From: Flagellimonas pacifica | GTDB taxonomy: Bacteria; Bacteroidota; Bacteroidia; Flavobacteriales; Flavobacteriaceae | DNA length: 64,000 nt | Direction of reading: 5' to 3' | NCBI RefSeq assembly: GCF_900215465.1 | Contig: NZ_OBEH01000004.1 | Location: 238,257 to 302,256 of the forward strand | Part shown: one piece after another, positions 24,658 to 33,290 of the stretch | Layout of the letters: each line of letters begins with the position of its first letter | How positions within the stretch are numbered: the stretch's first letter is position 1 | Notes under the pieces: generated by a model | What the model was told of the DNA's origin: nothing | Database searches by the model: none | The model's input: only the letters and a program-made list of their open reading frames with translations | Position numbers and translations under genes: made by a program

Positions 24658-24711
24658 ACTTAAAATCCTGTGGGCATTTGCCCGTGCGGGTTCAAGTCCC
24701 GCCTCGAGTAC
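24658..24711 (+). repeat. Right attachment repeat (attR), partial tRNA-Leu
   Basis: A copy of the 3' part of tRNA-Leu from the anticodon loop to the discriminator, without the 5' half. The variable arm GGGCATTTGCCC differs from that in the intact tRNA, as expected if one side comes from the donor element. Confidence 0.9.
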
Positions 24712-24713
24712 AG

Positions 24714-24750
24714 AAACCCTTCTTAATCAACTGATTTTGAAGGGTTTTTT
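24714..24750 (+). terminator. Terminator after attR
   Basis: AAACCCTTC and GAAGGGTTT with a 16-nt loop and a T-run. It is probably the original terminator of tRNA-Leu before the island inserted. Confidence 0.8.
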
Positions 24751-24869
24751 ATTTAAAACAACAGTATTCAGGATTTTTTAGCTATCTCATTTCCTATAGC
24801 ACTTGAAATAAGTATGGGCGTAACCATATGAATTACTATCTTCCATACATTATTCAAATTCAATTGATC

Positions 24870-26912
24870 ATGAAAGTCCAATTTCTCTACTTACCATTTA
24901 TCTTATTGCTTCTAATTTCCTGTAAACAAGAATCTTCAATAGTTTCTTCTTTGGTCGATTACCAAGGTGATGAAACCTATTCGGTAATTTTTGGCAGCAC
25001 CACTATAGGACATCTTAAAACGCATACCATTGGAGACACTATCCAAATAGATTACGATTACAAAAACAATGGTCGCGGCCCCACCATGAACGAGACTATT
25101 GTATTAAACAAAAAAGGCTTTCCCGTTCAATGGAACATTGCCGGAAATACCACCTTTGGAAACGCCGTAGATGAGCATTATGAATGGAACGGAACCTTCG
25201 CTTCTTGGACAGACGCTACCGGAAGTGATAGCACTAACCTGGACAAAGCCGCCTGGTACGTGAACCAGTCAGGAAGCCCTTATGCAGAGATTCTTATGGC
25301 CCGTAGCCTGCTCAAATCACCTAATCAATCAGCAGATGTGCTCCCAGGAGGCACACTTCGGCTTACGGAGATGGAAAAAACCAATATTGTGGTCGATTCT
25401 ACTAGTATAGACATAACAACCTACGCTATGTCCGGAGCAGACATGAACCCTTCTTATTTTATTGCCGACAATAATCAACGATTGTTCGCAATCATAAGCC
25501 CATCATTTGTTATTGTCCGCGAAGGGTTTGAAGCAAAAGAAAAAGAACTCAGGGCCTATGCCGAAAAATATTCCACTGAACGATTTGAATCATTACAAAA
25601 AAAGTACGCTCATAATTATGGAAAAAAAGTACGAATTGACAACGTAAGAATATTTGACCCCAAAACTTTGGCACTTACACCGCTGTCGTCGGTATTGGTT
25701 GATGGAGAACGAATTGTAAGTATTGATGCCCCTAATTCAGCAGGCACAGATGAAGTTGTTGTTGATGGAGCTGAAGGCACCTTGGTGGCCGGAATGTACG
25801 AAATGCATGCCCATACGGGAGATGAAGGAGCTTTATTGAATGTTTTGGCCGGAATTACCTCTTTCAGAGACATGGGAAATGACAATGCCGTATTGGATGA
25901 GTTGATCAAAAAAATAGATACTGGTATTTTGGCTGGACCAAGAGTGCATCGTTTAGGTTTTATTGAAGGGCAAAGTGAATACAGCGCAAATAATGGAATT
26001 TTGGTCTCTAGTGAGGCAGAGGCTTTAGCTGCTGTGGATCGTTATCATGAAATGGGTTTTTATGGTGTAAAACTATACAATTCCATGAATGGGGATTGGG
26101 CACCTGCGATAGTTAAAAAAGCTCATGAGTACGGAATGTTCGTATGTGGTCATGTTCCAGCTTTCTCCAACGCCAATGCGATGTTGCGAGCTGGTTTCGA
26201 TGAAATGACACATATTAATCAAACCATGTTGGGTTGGGTATTGGAGCCGCATGAAGATACACGCACCTTGCTTCGATTAACTGCTTTAAAACGATTTCCA
26301 GGTTTAGACCTAAACAGTCCAAAAGTGCAAGAATCCATGGACTTATTTGTATCCAACAAAACTGCGATGGACCCAACACTGGCAATTCATGAAGTTTTGA
26401 TGAAAGCAAGAAACGGTGAAATCTGGGAGGGAACCAAAGATTTTATAGATCATATGCCTCCAAACTCGCAACGCGGATACAAAGTGGCTCTGGCCGATGT
26501 GGCTTCTCCAGAAGATGACAAAGCTTATCGAGAAGGTTTTGATAAAATTGTAGAGACCCTAAAAATGATGAAAGACAAAGGAATCACTATTATCCCGGGT
26601 ACTGACTTGGGTGGATCTTTCTTCTACCATCGTGAACTGGAGTTGTATCAACAATTAGGATATACTCCCGCCGAACTTTTAAAACTGGCCACCTATGATA
26701 TGGCCCAATATCTTGGAGATGAAAATCTTGGAATAATTGAACCCAATGCACTCGCCGATTTTTTTCTAATTCCTGGGAACCCGGTTGAGGACATTAAAGC
26801 CATTAAAACTATTTCGCTGGTATCCAGAGCGGGCACATTCTATTATCCAAGTGAGGTCTACCCTGCTTTTGGTATTAAACCCTTTACCAAAATACCAGAT
26901 GTAAAAGAGTAA
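24870..26912 (+). CDS. Amidohydrolase-family lipoprotein
   Basis: 680 residues from the ATG at 24870, which gives a lipoprotein signal MKVQFLYLPFILLLLISC. A non-catalytic N-terminal domain of about 250 residues is followed by an amidohydrolase TIM barrel. The first metal motif is EMHAHTGD, GHVPAFS and DEMTHINQ supply further histidines, and PGTDLGG the late Asp. IEPNALADFFLI is the typical end of the imidazolonepropionase/D-aminoacylase-like group. The substrate is unknown. The gene stands alone just outside the island. Confidence 0.85.
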   Translation: MKVQFLYLPFILLLLISCKQESSIVSSLVDYQGDETYSVIFGSTTIGHLKTHTIGDTIQIDYDYKNNGRGPTMNETIVLNKKGFPVQWNIAGNTTFGNAVDEHYEWNGTFASWTDATGSDSTNLDKAAWYVNQSGSPYAEILMARSLLKSPNQSADVLPGGTLRLTEMEKTNIVVDSTSIDITTYAMSGADMNPSYFIADNNQRLFAIISPSFVIVREGFEAKEKELRAYAEKYSTERFESLQKKYAHNYGKKVRIDNVRIFDPKTLALTPLSSVLVDGERIVSIDAPNSAGTDEVVVDGAEGTLVAGMYEMHAHTGDEGALLNVLAGITSFRDMGNDNAVLDELIKKIDTGILAGPRVHRLGFIEGQSEYSANNGILVSSEAEALAAVDRYHEMGFYGVKLYNSMNGDWAPAIVKKAHEYGMFVCGHVPAFSNANAMLRAGFDEMTHINQTMLGWVLEPHEDTRTLLRLTALKRFPGLDLNSPKVQESMDLFVSNKTAMDPTLAIHEVLMKARNGEIWEGTKDFIDHMPPNSQRGYKVALADVASPEDDKAYREGFDKIVETLKMMKDKGITIIPGTDLGGSFFYHRELELYQQLGYTPAELLKLATYDMAQYLGDENLGIIEPNALADFFLIPGNPVEDIKAIKTISLVSRAGTFYYPSEVYPAFGIKPFTKIPDVKE

Positions 26913-27010
26913 AATTACCACTTCCAAAACCTAAAAAAGGTCTTCAATTAAATGCTTAATCATACAACCATCTTTGAACAAAGTGGTTATCGAACATTAA
27001 AAATTCAAGA

Positions 27011-27508
27011 ATGATAATTGAAAGTGATGAAAAAAAAGATTTTGACACCATATATGAAATAATCAATGATGCTTCAATTGCCTACAAAGGAATTATCCCT
27101 GACGATAGATGGAAAGAACCTTATATGTCAAAAGAGGAATTGGAAACGCAAATAAATGAGGGTGTTGAATTTTGGAATTACAAAGAAAACAATAAAATTA
27201 TAGGTGTAATGGGTATACAATTTAAAGCCGAAGTAACCCTAATACGACATGCTTATGTTAGAACTTCTGCAAGACAGAAAGGAATTGGCGGGAAACTATT
27301 GAACCATTTAATTAACAAGGCCGAAACACCAATTTTAATTGGAACTTGGGCAGATGCGTCTTGGGCAATTAGTTTCTACAAAAAATATGATTTCAGAATT
27401 TTATCGAATGAAGAAAAAAATAAATTATTGAAAACCTATTGGTCAATCCCGGAAAGGCAAGTTCAAACTTCTATAGTTTTGGCGAATAAAGACTGGGAAA
27501 GCAATTGA
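27011..27508 (+). CDS. GNAT-family N-acetyltransferase
   Basis: 165 residues with the GNAT fold. The acetyl-CoA binding motif A is RTSARQKGIGGKLLNHL (about 83-99) and a later SFYKKYDF matches motif B. The substrate is unknown. The leader contains GTTATCGAACATT, which resembles the cassette start words of the array, but no matching end word follows the gene. Confidence 0.85.
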   Translation: MIIESDEKKDFDTIYEIINDASIAYKGIIPDDRWKEPYMSKEELETQINEGVEFWNYKENNKIIGVMGIQFKAEVTLIRHAYVRTSARQKGIGGKLLNHLINKAETPILIGTWADASWAISFYKKYDFRILSNEEKNKLLKTYWSIPERQVQTSIVLANKDWESN

Positions 27509-27780
27509 TTTAATAATATGAAGGGCTTACAACCATTAGTTGACGGAGATGTCCCTTCGGGTGTGCAAAATCGCGTTACCATATCCCTCGCCTTTTGCCC
27601 ACCCTCGTCAATGGGCTTGTATACCCAGCTTCAAGACCAAGTACCCTTTCCTATATATTTATAACAGAAAACTGGCAAAAGGCACAACCATCAACTATAT
27701 TTATAACCCATGAGGCGAAAATGATGGCTTCTCTGGTAAGCCCCACAAAGCCAATTAGCTCTAATTTAAAATTGCAAAAA
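27509..27780. other. Gene-free spacer with inverted repeat
   Basis: 270 bp. CCATTAGTTGACG and CGTCAATGG form an imperfect inverted repeat about 60 bp apart, and CTATAT(AT)TTATAAC occurs twice. An open frame crosses it but has no support. Just before the next gene ATTAGCTCTAATTT resembles a decayed cassette start. Confidence 0.4.
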
Positions 27781-28158
27781 ATGAAGGTTACAGCTGAAAA
27801 AAATGAAAAAGTTGCTAATATGGTCTTTGCATCTGTTTACCCCCTTTACTGGAATAGATTGGAAAAGCATGGTAGAACTAAAGAAGAGTTCCATCAAGTA
27901 ATAGAGTGGTTAACTGGTTTTGATGAAGATAAATTACAAACACTTATTACAGAGAAAGCAACATTTAGAACGTTTTTTGAAAAAGCAAAAATCCATCCCA
28001 ATACACACATGATTAAAGGAGTTGTTTGTGGCTATCGAATTGAAGAAATAGAAGATGAATTTGAAGTGTATAAACAATGTAGACGTATGGAAAAGCTGAT
28101 TGATGAATTGGCCAAAGGGCGTAAAATGGAGAAAATTTTACGGAAAGAAAAGAAATAA
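27781..28158 (+). CDS. DUF2200-family protein
   Basis: 125 residues from the ATG at 27781. Family patterns are clear: VANMVFASVYPLYWNRLEKHGRTKEE, VIEWLTGFDE and GVVCGYRIEEIEDE. It is a small soluble protein of unknown function, often near the start of mobile or accessory regions. The longer upstream frame is rejected because homology begins only here. It is followed by GGCGCTAAC and a site-like remnant. Confidence 0.85.
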   Translation: MKVTAEKNEKVANMVFASVYPLYWNRLEKHGRTKEEFHQVIEWLTGFDEDKLQTLITEKATFRTFFEKAKIHPNTHMIKGVVCGYRIEEIEDEFEVYKQCRRMEKLIDELAKGRKMEKILRKEKK

Positions 28159-28164
28159 AAAACT

Positions 28165-28237
28165 GGCGCTAACAAGGTGTATAGCACATGCCTTAAGGGA
28201 TATGCACCATACAACTAACCAAGGGCCAATTAGCACA
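28165..28237 (+). repeat. attC-like remnant outside the island (A)
   Basis: GGCGCTAAC is followed by AAGGTGTATAGCACATGCC and a facing arm that reads GTTGTATGGTGCATATCC in reverse complement. It then ends in a degenerate ATTAGCACA. The same layout and the same A/G difference as in the array sites are present, but shorter and decayed. Confidence 0.45.
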
Positions 28238-28263
28238 TAGAACTTTAAATAATTAATCAACTT

Positions 28264-29142
28264 ATGACTATAGCCGAACTTATTAGTAAAGTATTCTTAC
28301 CATTATCTCTTGCTATTATAATGCTAGGTATGGGAATGACTTTAATTCCAGCCGATTTTACTAGAATTATAAAATATCCCAAAGCAATTTTAATTGGACT
28401 TACCAATCAACTTATATTTTTACCTATTATTGGTTTTTTACTAGCTATAGCTTTTAGTCTAAACCCTGTAATGGCAGTTGGATTAATGATTTTAGCAAGT
28501 TGCCCTGGTGGCCCAACCAGTAATTTGATAACACAAGTTTGTAAAGGAAATATTGCATTATCGGTCACATTAACTGCTATTGCCAGTATTGTAAGTATCT
28601 TGACCATACCGTTTATTCTATCTTATGCATTAGAGTATTTTGGCAGTAACACAGATGTTATAATCAAATTACCAATAATAGATACTATAATACAAATAAT
28701 GGGAATCACAGTGATTCCTATTTCGATAGGAATGTTCATTCGGAAACACAAAACCAATTTTGCAAAACGAATGGAAAAACCAATGCGAACTGCTTCAACT
28801 GTAATTTTTATATTAGTATTTATCGCTGTATTAGCTGCCAATGCGGATAAACTAATAGATGGAATGAAAGAAGCAGGACTAGTGACATTATTACTTAATA
28901 TTGCGACAATGGGATTAGGATATCTCACCGCTCGGTTATTTAAATTAAATTTAAAAAATGCTATTTCAATCACAATTGAGAGTGGCATACAAAATGGAAC
29001 CTTAGCACTTGTAATTGCAACTTCTATATTAAATAATGTAGAAATGGGTATTCCAATAGGAGCCTATGCCATATGGATGTTTCTAACTGGTGGAATTTTA
29101 ATGTGGCAATTGGGAAAAAGACCTGATTTAGATTATAAATAA
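28264..29142 (+). CDS. BASS-family transporter (bile acid:sodium symporter-like)
   Basis: 292 residues with eight to ten membrane segments. SCPGGPTSNLITQVCKGN (about 79-96) is the signature of the SBF/BASS family, and a GIQNGTLALVIA motif lies in the second crossing region. Members import bile acids, pyruvate, pantothenate or other organic anions with sodium, and the substrate cannot be assigned here. Site-like remnants lie on both sides. Confidence 0.88.
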   Translation: MTIAELISKVFLPLSLAIIMLGMGMTLIPADFTRIIKYPKAILIGLTNQLIFLPIIGFLLAIAFSLNPVMAVGLMILASCPGGPTSNLITQVCKGNIALSVTLTAIASIVSILTIPFILSYALEYFGSNTDVIIKLPIIDTIIQIMGITVIPISIGMFIRKHKTNFAKRMEKPMRTASTVIFILVFIAVLAANADKLIDGMKEAGLVTLLLNIATMGLGYLTARLFKLNLKNAISITIESGIQNGTLALVIATSILNNVEMGIPIGAYAIWMFLTGGILMWQLGKRPDLDYK

Positions 29143-29148
29143 AAAATA

Positions 29149-29238
29149 CTAAGCCAAACAATGTGTATAGCTCATTGCAGTTACAACGGAAAGAATCCTG
29201 CGGATAATTCCACAACGAAATCATGGCAGAGCGTTAGT
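29149..29238 (+). repeat. attC-like remnant outside the island (B)
   Basis: AAATACTAAGCC, then AATGTGTATAGCTCATTGCAG, ending in GTTAGTATTT, with a GGAA-ATCC/GGAT-TTCC hairpin in the middle. The outer words pair at nine of ten positions. The right arm is not recognisable. Confidence 0.35.
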
Positions 29239-29272
29239 ATTTACTTATTCTCACCTACTTCTAAAAACCGTA

Positions 29273-29662
29273 TTACTTTTGTATTTGATATATAATATAA
29301 GGTGAAATAGTAATCCAAATAAGCACTAAAACCCAAACCCGTCCTTGTACTATATTATAATCGTGGAACAGTTTATTCCACGAATGTCCAACTACATAGT
29401 GGCCAAATAAAAACTCAAAAACTACGGTGAGGACTAGCCATAGCACGCCAATAATTATAGCCTGATTGGCAGACGTTGGCAACCATAACTTAAATAGTAT
29501 CCAAACATATATACCAAAAAGCACAATCATACTCACAGTGGATATCTGATGCGCTTGAAGCTCAGTAAGGCGGTTTGATAAGAATTTCTCCCTAAACAAA
29601 CCGTTTGCCATCGCAACAAAAATCATAAGAAACCAAGCTATTATATACTTCCACATTGTCAT
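29273..29662 (-). CDS. Four-helix membrane protein of unknown function
   Basis: 129 residues with four hydrophobic segments. A conserved-looking motif HDYNIVQGRVWVLVLIW lies before the last helix. I recall similar unannotated small membrane proteins in other bacteria but no function. It is a single gene between the BASS gene and the catabolic block. Confidence 0.65.
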   Translation of the reverse strand: MTMWKYIIAWFLMIFVAMANGLFREKFLSNRLTELQAHQISTVSMIVLFGIYVWILFKLWLPTSANQAIIIGVLWLVLTVVFEFLFGHYVVGHSWNKLFHDYNIVQGRVWVLVLIWITISPYIIYQIQK

Positions 29663-29871
29663 GTTATTTTTACTTGTACCTCATAATATATAAATCTACT
29701 CTACGCTGTATTGATTTTTAATGACTTTTATCATTACAAAGCCCAACTGTTGTGTACTTGGTTGCACATTTGGTAATTATTATGCCCAAATCTTCCATAA
29801 CCCTCATTTTCACAACAAAATCCAGTTGCAATAGTTGTCTGTGAAACGTATTTTTATATAAACCAAGCCGC

Positions 29872-30882
29872 ATGATAAAAATTGGAATTATTGGGGTGGG
29901 AAGAATGGGGAAAATCCACCTCGAGAACCTTTCCAGAAAAATTAAAGGGGTAGACTTGATTGCGGCGGTCAACCCAGGGGCGAAAGGTCAAAAATTTGCA
30001 CTAAATTATGGGGTCAGAGATGTTTCGGATGACATAAACACCATAATTGAAAACTCTGAAATTGACGCCGTTGTCATCAGTTCACCTAGCGATACACATT
30101 CCGAATATGCGGTAATGGCTGCCCAAGCTGGAAAAGCAGTATTCTGCGAAAAACCCATTGATAAATCCCTAAAAAAAGCTAGTGAAACCATACACGTCAT
30201 TGCTAATTTGAATGTTCCACTTATGATTGGTTTCAATCAACGGTTTGACACTAATTTTGCCAAAGTCAAGACTGCAATTTCCAAAGGTAAAATTGGAAGT
30301 TTGCGCAATTTACATATCATTAGCAGAGACCCCCAGCCCCCTCCTATCTCTTATATCAAAAAATCCGGCGGTCTGTTCAAGGATATGACCATTCATGATT
30401 TTGATATGGCCAGGTTTATCATGGGATGTGAAGTGGTTGAAGTTTTTGCCTATGGCAATTGTCTGGTTGACCCTGCCATCGGAGAAGCTGGAGATATTGA
30501 CAGTGCTACAGTTTTGTTGAAATTTGAAAATGGCGCTATTGCTACCATTGAAAATAGCCGTGAGTCCAAATATGGGTATGATCAGCGTTTGGAGGTTTTT
30601 GGATCTAAAGGCGTCATCAAAGTGGACAATCCTCTAAAAAGTAATCTGCAAATGGCCACAGAAGACGGTATCTTATTGGATCACCATTTAAATTTTTTCA
30701 TGGATCGTTACGAGGCTTCTTATCTTGAAGAAATAAAGGTCTTTGTTGATGCCCTCCAACATAACAAACCAATGCCCGTTTCTGGTGAGGATGGTCTCAA
30801 GGCCATGATATTGGCCAAGGCCGCCAATAAATCCCTGAAAGAAAACCGGCCCATACAAGTCGACACAATAAAAATCAATTGA
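29872..30882 (+). CDS. Gfo/Idh/MocA oxidoreductase, inositol 2-dehydrogenase-like
   Basis: 336 residues. The Rossmann start IGIIGVGRMGKIH binds NAD, and the family's EKP motif lies at CEKPIDKS (about 91-98). GGLFKDMTIHDFDMARF carries the catalytic Asp/His region as in IolG. It likely oxidises a cyclic polyol or sugar. It is followed after 3 nt by an SMP-30 lactonase-like gene, so an oxidation-lactone hydrolysis pair is plausible. Confidence 0.88.
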   Translation: MIKIGIIGVGRMGKIHLENLSRKIKGVDLIAAVNPGAKGQKFALNYGVRDVSDDINTIIENSEIDAVVISSPSDTHSEYAVMAAQAGKAVFCEKPIDKSLKKASETIHVIANLNVPLMIGFNQRFDTNFAKVKTAISKGKIGSLRNLHIISRDPQPPPISYIKKSGGLFKDMTIHDFDMARFIMGCEVVEVFAYGNCLVDPAIGEAGDIDSATVLLKFENGAIATIENSRESKYGYDQRLEVFGSKGVIKVDNPLKSNLQMATEDGILLDHHLNFFMDRYEASYLEEIKVFVDALQHNKPMPVSGEDGLKAMILAKAANKSLKENRPIQVDTIKIN

Positions 30883-30885
30883 TCA

Positions 30886-31878
30886 ATGAATTCAATCCAC
30901 AAAATTTTAAGTCTGCTCGTAATTGTTATGATCTTAGCCGCATGCGATGAAAAGAAAAAGACTGAATCGCAACCAAAGACCTTCCAAACCGTTGGCAAAA
31001 TTGAACGATTGGATAAAGCCTTGGATGAGGTCATTTCACCCAATGCGGTCATTGAAGTCTTATCCAATGGACATTCCTGGTCTGAAGGACCTATTTGGCT
31101 CAAGGATGAACAAAAGCTTATCTATACCGATGTTGGGCATCAAAAACTATATCAGTGGACCGAAAAAGACAGCGTTACGTTATATCTTGATATGAAGGAT
31201 GCTAATCCGAATAAGCCAGGGCCCAGTGCGCTTTTGGTAGATCAAAATGATTCATTGGTCATTTTACGATACGGACATGGCGAAGCTGTGCGAATGAAAA
31301 GTTCAATTAGTAAGCCCATCAATGATTTTAATGTATTTGTAAACAATTATAACGGCATCAGATTTAACAATACCAATGACGCCACCTTCCACTCTAATGG
31401 AAATATGATTATGTCCGACCCACCTCCCGTTGAAGAAGGTGGTTTAAAGGCTGCCGTTTACAGTATAACTCCAAAAGGAGAAATCGAAGTTGTGACCGAC
31501 ACCCTTTCCAGTCCCAATGGCATTGCTTTTTCGCCCAATGAGAAAACCGTTTATATTGCCAACGCAGATTGGCAAAATGCCATTTGGGTAGCTGCCGATG
31601 TGGATGAAAATGGAGTTATCTCTAATGGTAGAAAGTTTTTTAACGCTACAGGTAATGCTCCCAAAGAAAAGGGCCATCCAGATGGATTGAAGGTCAATAA
31701 AAATGGAATCATTTTTGCCACGGGTCCTGGTGGGGTTTATATTTTAAATCCTGATGGAAAACATTTGGGCACTATTTTAAATGATGAGTTTAATACTAAC
31801 TGTGTTCTAGATGATAAAGAAGAAGTCTTGTACATCACCTGTGGTCCTAAATTGATGCGCGTGAAGTTAAGGCCTTAA
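30886..31878 (+). CDS. SMP-30/gluconolactonase-like lipoprotein
   Basis: 330 residues. The lipoprotein signal ends in ILAAC. A six-bladed beta-propeller of the SMP-30/LRE type follows: EGPIWLKDEQKLIYTD, SSPNGIAFSPNEKTVYIANAD, GHPDGLKVNKNGIIFATGPGGVYI, with the metal-binding Glu, Asn and Asp in these motifs. It probably hydrolyses sugar lactones in the periplasm. It is co-transcribed with the upstream dehydrogenase and overlaps the convergent cytochrome gene by 4 nt. Confidence 0.88.
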   Translation: MNSIHKILSLLVIVMILAACDEKKKTESQPKTFQTVGKIERLDKALDEVISPNAVIEVLSNGHSWSEGPIWLKDEQKLIYTDVGHQKLYQWTEKDSVTLYLDMKDANPNKPGPSALLVDQNDSLVILRYGHGEAVRMKSSISKPINDFNVFVNNYNGIRFNNTNDATFHSNGNMIMSDPPPVEEGGLKAAVYSITPKGEIEVVTDTLSSPNGIAFSPNEKTVYIANADWQNAIWVAADVDENGVISNGRKFFNATGNAPKEKGHPDGLKVNKNGIIFATGPGGVYILNPDGKHLGTILNDEFNTNCVLDDKEEVLYITCGPKLMRVKLRP

Positions 31879-33287
31879 GGCTTTTCTTCAAAGACTATCT
31901 TCAAATCTGGATATTCCTTTCGAAGCTGAGCTACCGTTGCGCTATCTACTTTGGATTCTGAAAGGTAAAGTCTTTTTAAATTGGGGAGTTTGGGAATAAG
32001 CCAAACCAATCCATCAGAAACACCGGTTTTATACAGGTTAATCGATTCCAAGTTTTGCAATTGGGACAAATGCGCCAACCCATCATCAGAAATTGTATTA
32101 CTGCCCAGGTTCAACTTTATCAAGTTTTCCAATTGCCCTACTTGTTCCAAATGGGTATTTTTGATTCCAGAATTGCTCAAGTTCAGCCAAATAATCTGGT
32201 CTTTTAATCCAAACAGCGTTTTTAGCGCTTGATCATTCAATTCCTGCTCGCTCAAACTAAAGTTTGCTTCCAAAAAATGATTGTCCATCATCAATTGATT
32301 CAAGATAAAACCATAGCTCAACAATGAGTCAACAACTGCTTTGTTGGGCACCTCAACTTGCTGGCTCAAAAGATTGTTCTTGTCCAGACCTAAGTATTTT
32401 TCGACCAAGTCCCGCATTTTTTCATCCGGCCCCATTTCAGTAAAATAGCCTTCGGCTGGCACATTCTTCTGAATCCACCAGCTAATTATGGCCACCTCAT
32501 CATCAGATAATGGAGGTTTGCCCTCGGTCGGCATAAAGTCATCATGAGTTTCGGGAAGTGTAATACGTCTGTATAAATCACTTGTATTGGGGTCTCCCGG
32601 AACCACAACTTCACCGTTTTCTCCTCCCAAAGCAAGATTGGCATAAGAGGTTAGATCCAAATCCCCTTTCTTTTTATCATCGTTGTGACAGCTTACACAA
32701 CGTCTGTCCATTATAGGCGAAATCAAATCCAGGTACACATCCGCAGAATCCAATACCGTCACTTTTTCCCTAGGAACAGCTTTATCGGGCATCCCGGCCA
32801 GATTCCGAACAACGTTTGGAGCGTATTCCAACAGATAGGTAGATCCATGGGTAAGGTTTCCACCCAAATGACCGGTATAAAAAATGGTAAATACAACCAG
32901 GGATATTAAAATAGGCCTTCCATAAAACGGAAGTTTCCATTGTTTTTTGTAAACGAAATAACAAACAAGAGAAAAAAGGAACACTGCAATGCCCAGCCAT
33001 TTATGCCAGAACAGTGTATTCTCATTATAATCTCCTGAAAGGGAAAGAAAGTACCCGAAAAGCACAGCCACAAAAGCACTTATACTTCCCAAACCCCATA
33101 AATAATGTGTGTAATTTTTTAGGGGTCGAAATTTTGGCTTTCTGACAACCAGTTCTACCAAAGTGGCCAATAACAAAAACCCAATGGGCAAATGAACGAC
33201 CAATGGATGTATTCTGCCCAAAAAAATCAGAAAATCCGAAGGCCTTTCCGCTACGCCACTATTCAACAAAACATCAAACAAATTCAT
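31875..33287 (-). CDS. Membrane protein with cytochrome-c-like and leucine-rich-repeat domains
   Basis: 470 residues. A DUF2231-like N-terminal part with four or five membrane helices is followed by a planctomycete-type cytochrome c domain with one heme motif CVSCH near 199-203. A C-terminal leucine-rich-repeat-like region ends the protein (LIKLNLGSNTISDDGLAHLSQL and similar units). It is the last gene of a four-gene minus-strand operon with PSD1, DUF1501 and beta-propeller proteins. Confidence 0.85.
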   Translation of the reverse strand: MNLFDVLLNSGVAERPSDFLIFLGRIHPLVVHLPIGFLLLATLVELVVRKPKFRPLKNYTHYLWGLGSISAFVAVLFGYFLSLSGDYNENTLFWHKWLGIAVFLFSLVCYFVYKKQWKLPFYGRPILISLVVFTIFYTGHLGGNLTHGSTYLLEYAPNVVRNLAGMPDKAVPREKVTVLDSADVYLDLISPIMDRRCVSCHNDDKKKGDLDLTSYANLALGGENGEVVVPGDPNTSDLYRRITLPETHDDFMPTEGKPPLSDDEVAIISWWIQKNVPAEGYFTEMGPDEKMRDLVEKYLGLDKNNLLSQQVEVPNKAVVDSLLSYGFILNQLMMDNHFLEANFSLSEQELNDQALKTLFGLKDQIIWLNLSNSGIKNTHLEQVGQLENLIKLNLGSNTISDDGLAHLSQLQNLESINLYKTGVSDGLVWLIPKLPNLKRLYLSESKVDSATVAQLRKEYPDLKIVFEEKP

Positions 33288-33290
33288 TCT

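Larger units (their letters stand above)
7867..24711. mobile_element. Mobilizable genomic island carrying an integron-like cassette array, in tRNA-Leu
   Basis: The element is about 16.8 kb and is bounded by a 54-bp imperfect direct repeat of the 3' part of tRNA-Leu (50 of 54 positions equal, all differences in the variable arm). It encodes a site-specific tyrosine integrase next to the right end, a MOB relaxase with its MobC-like partner and a candidate oriT. It has no conjugation (tra/T4SS) genes, so it looks like an integrative mobilizable element needing a helper. Cargo is a recombinase plus a gene-cassette array, with one IS3-family insertion. The boundaries are seen in the sequence; mobility is inferred. 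Confidence 0.9.

Noticed and set aside
27595..27780. N-terminal extension of the DUF2200 protein
   Set aside because: The extra 62 codons show no homology-like features and contain repeats; the family begins at the ATG at 27781.
32685..33000. Antisense frames within the cytochrome-LRR gene
   Set aside because: Shadows of a gene with a heme motif, membrane helices and good codon pattern on the minus strand.
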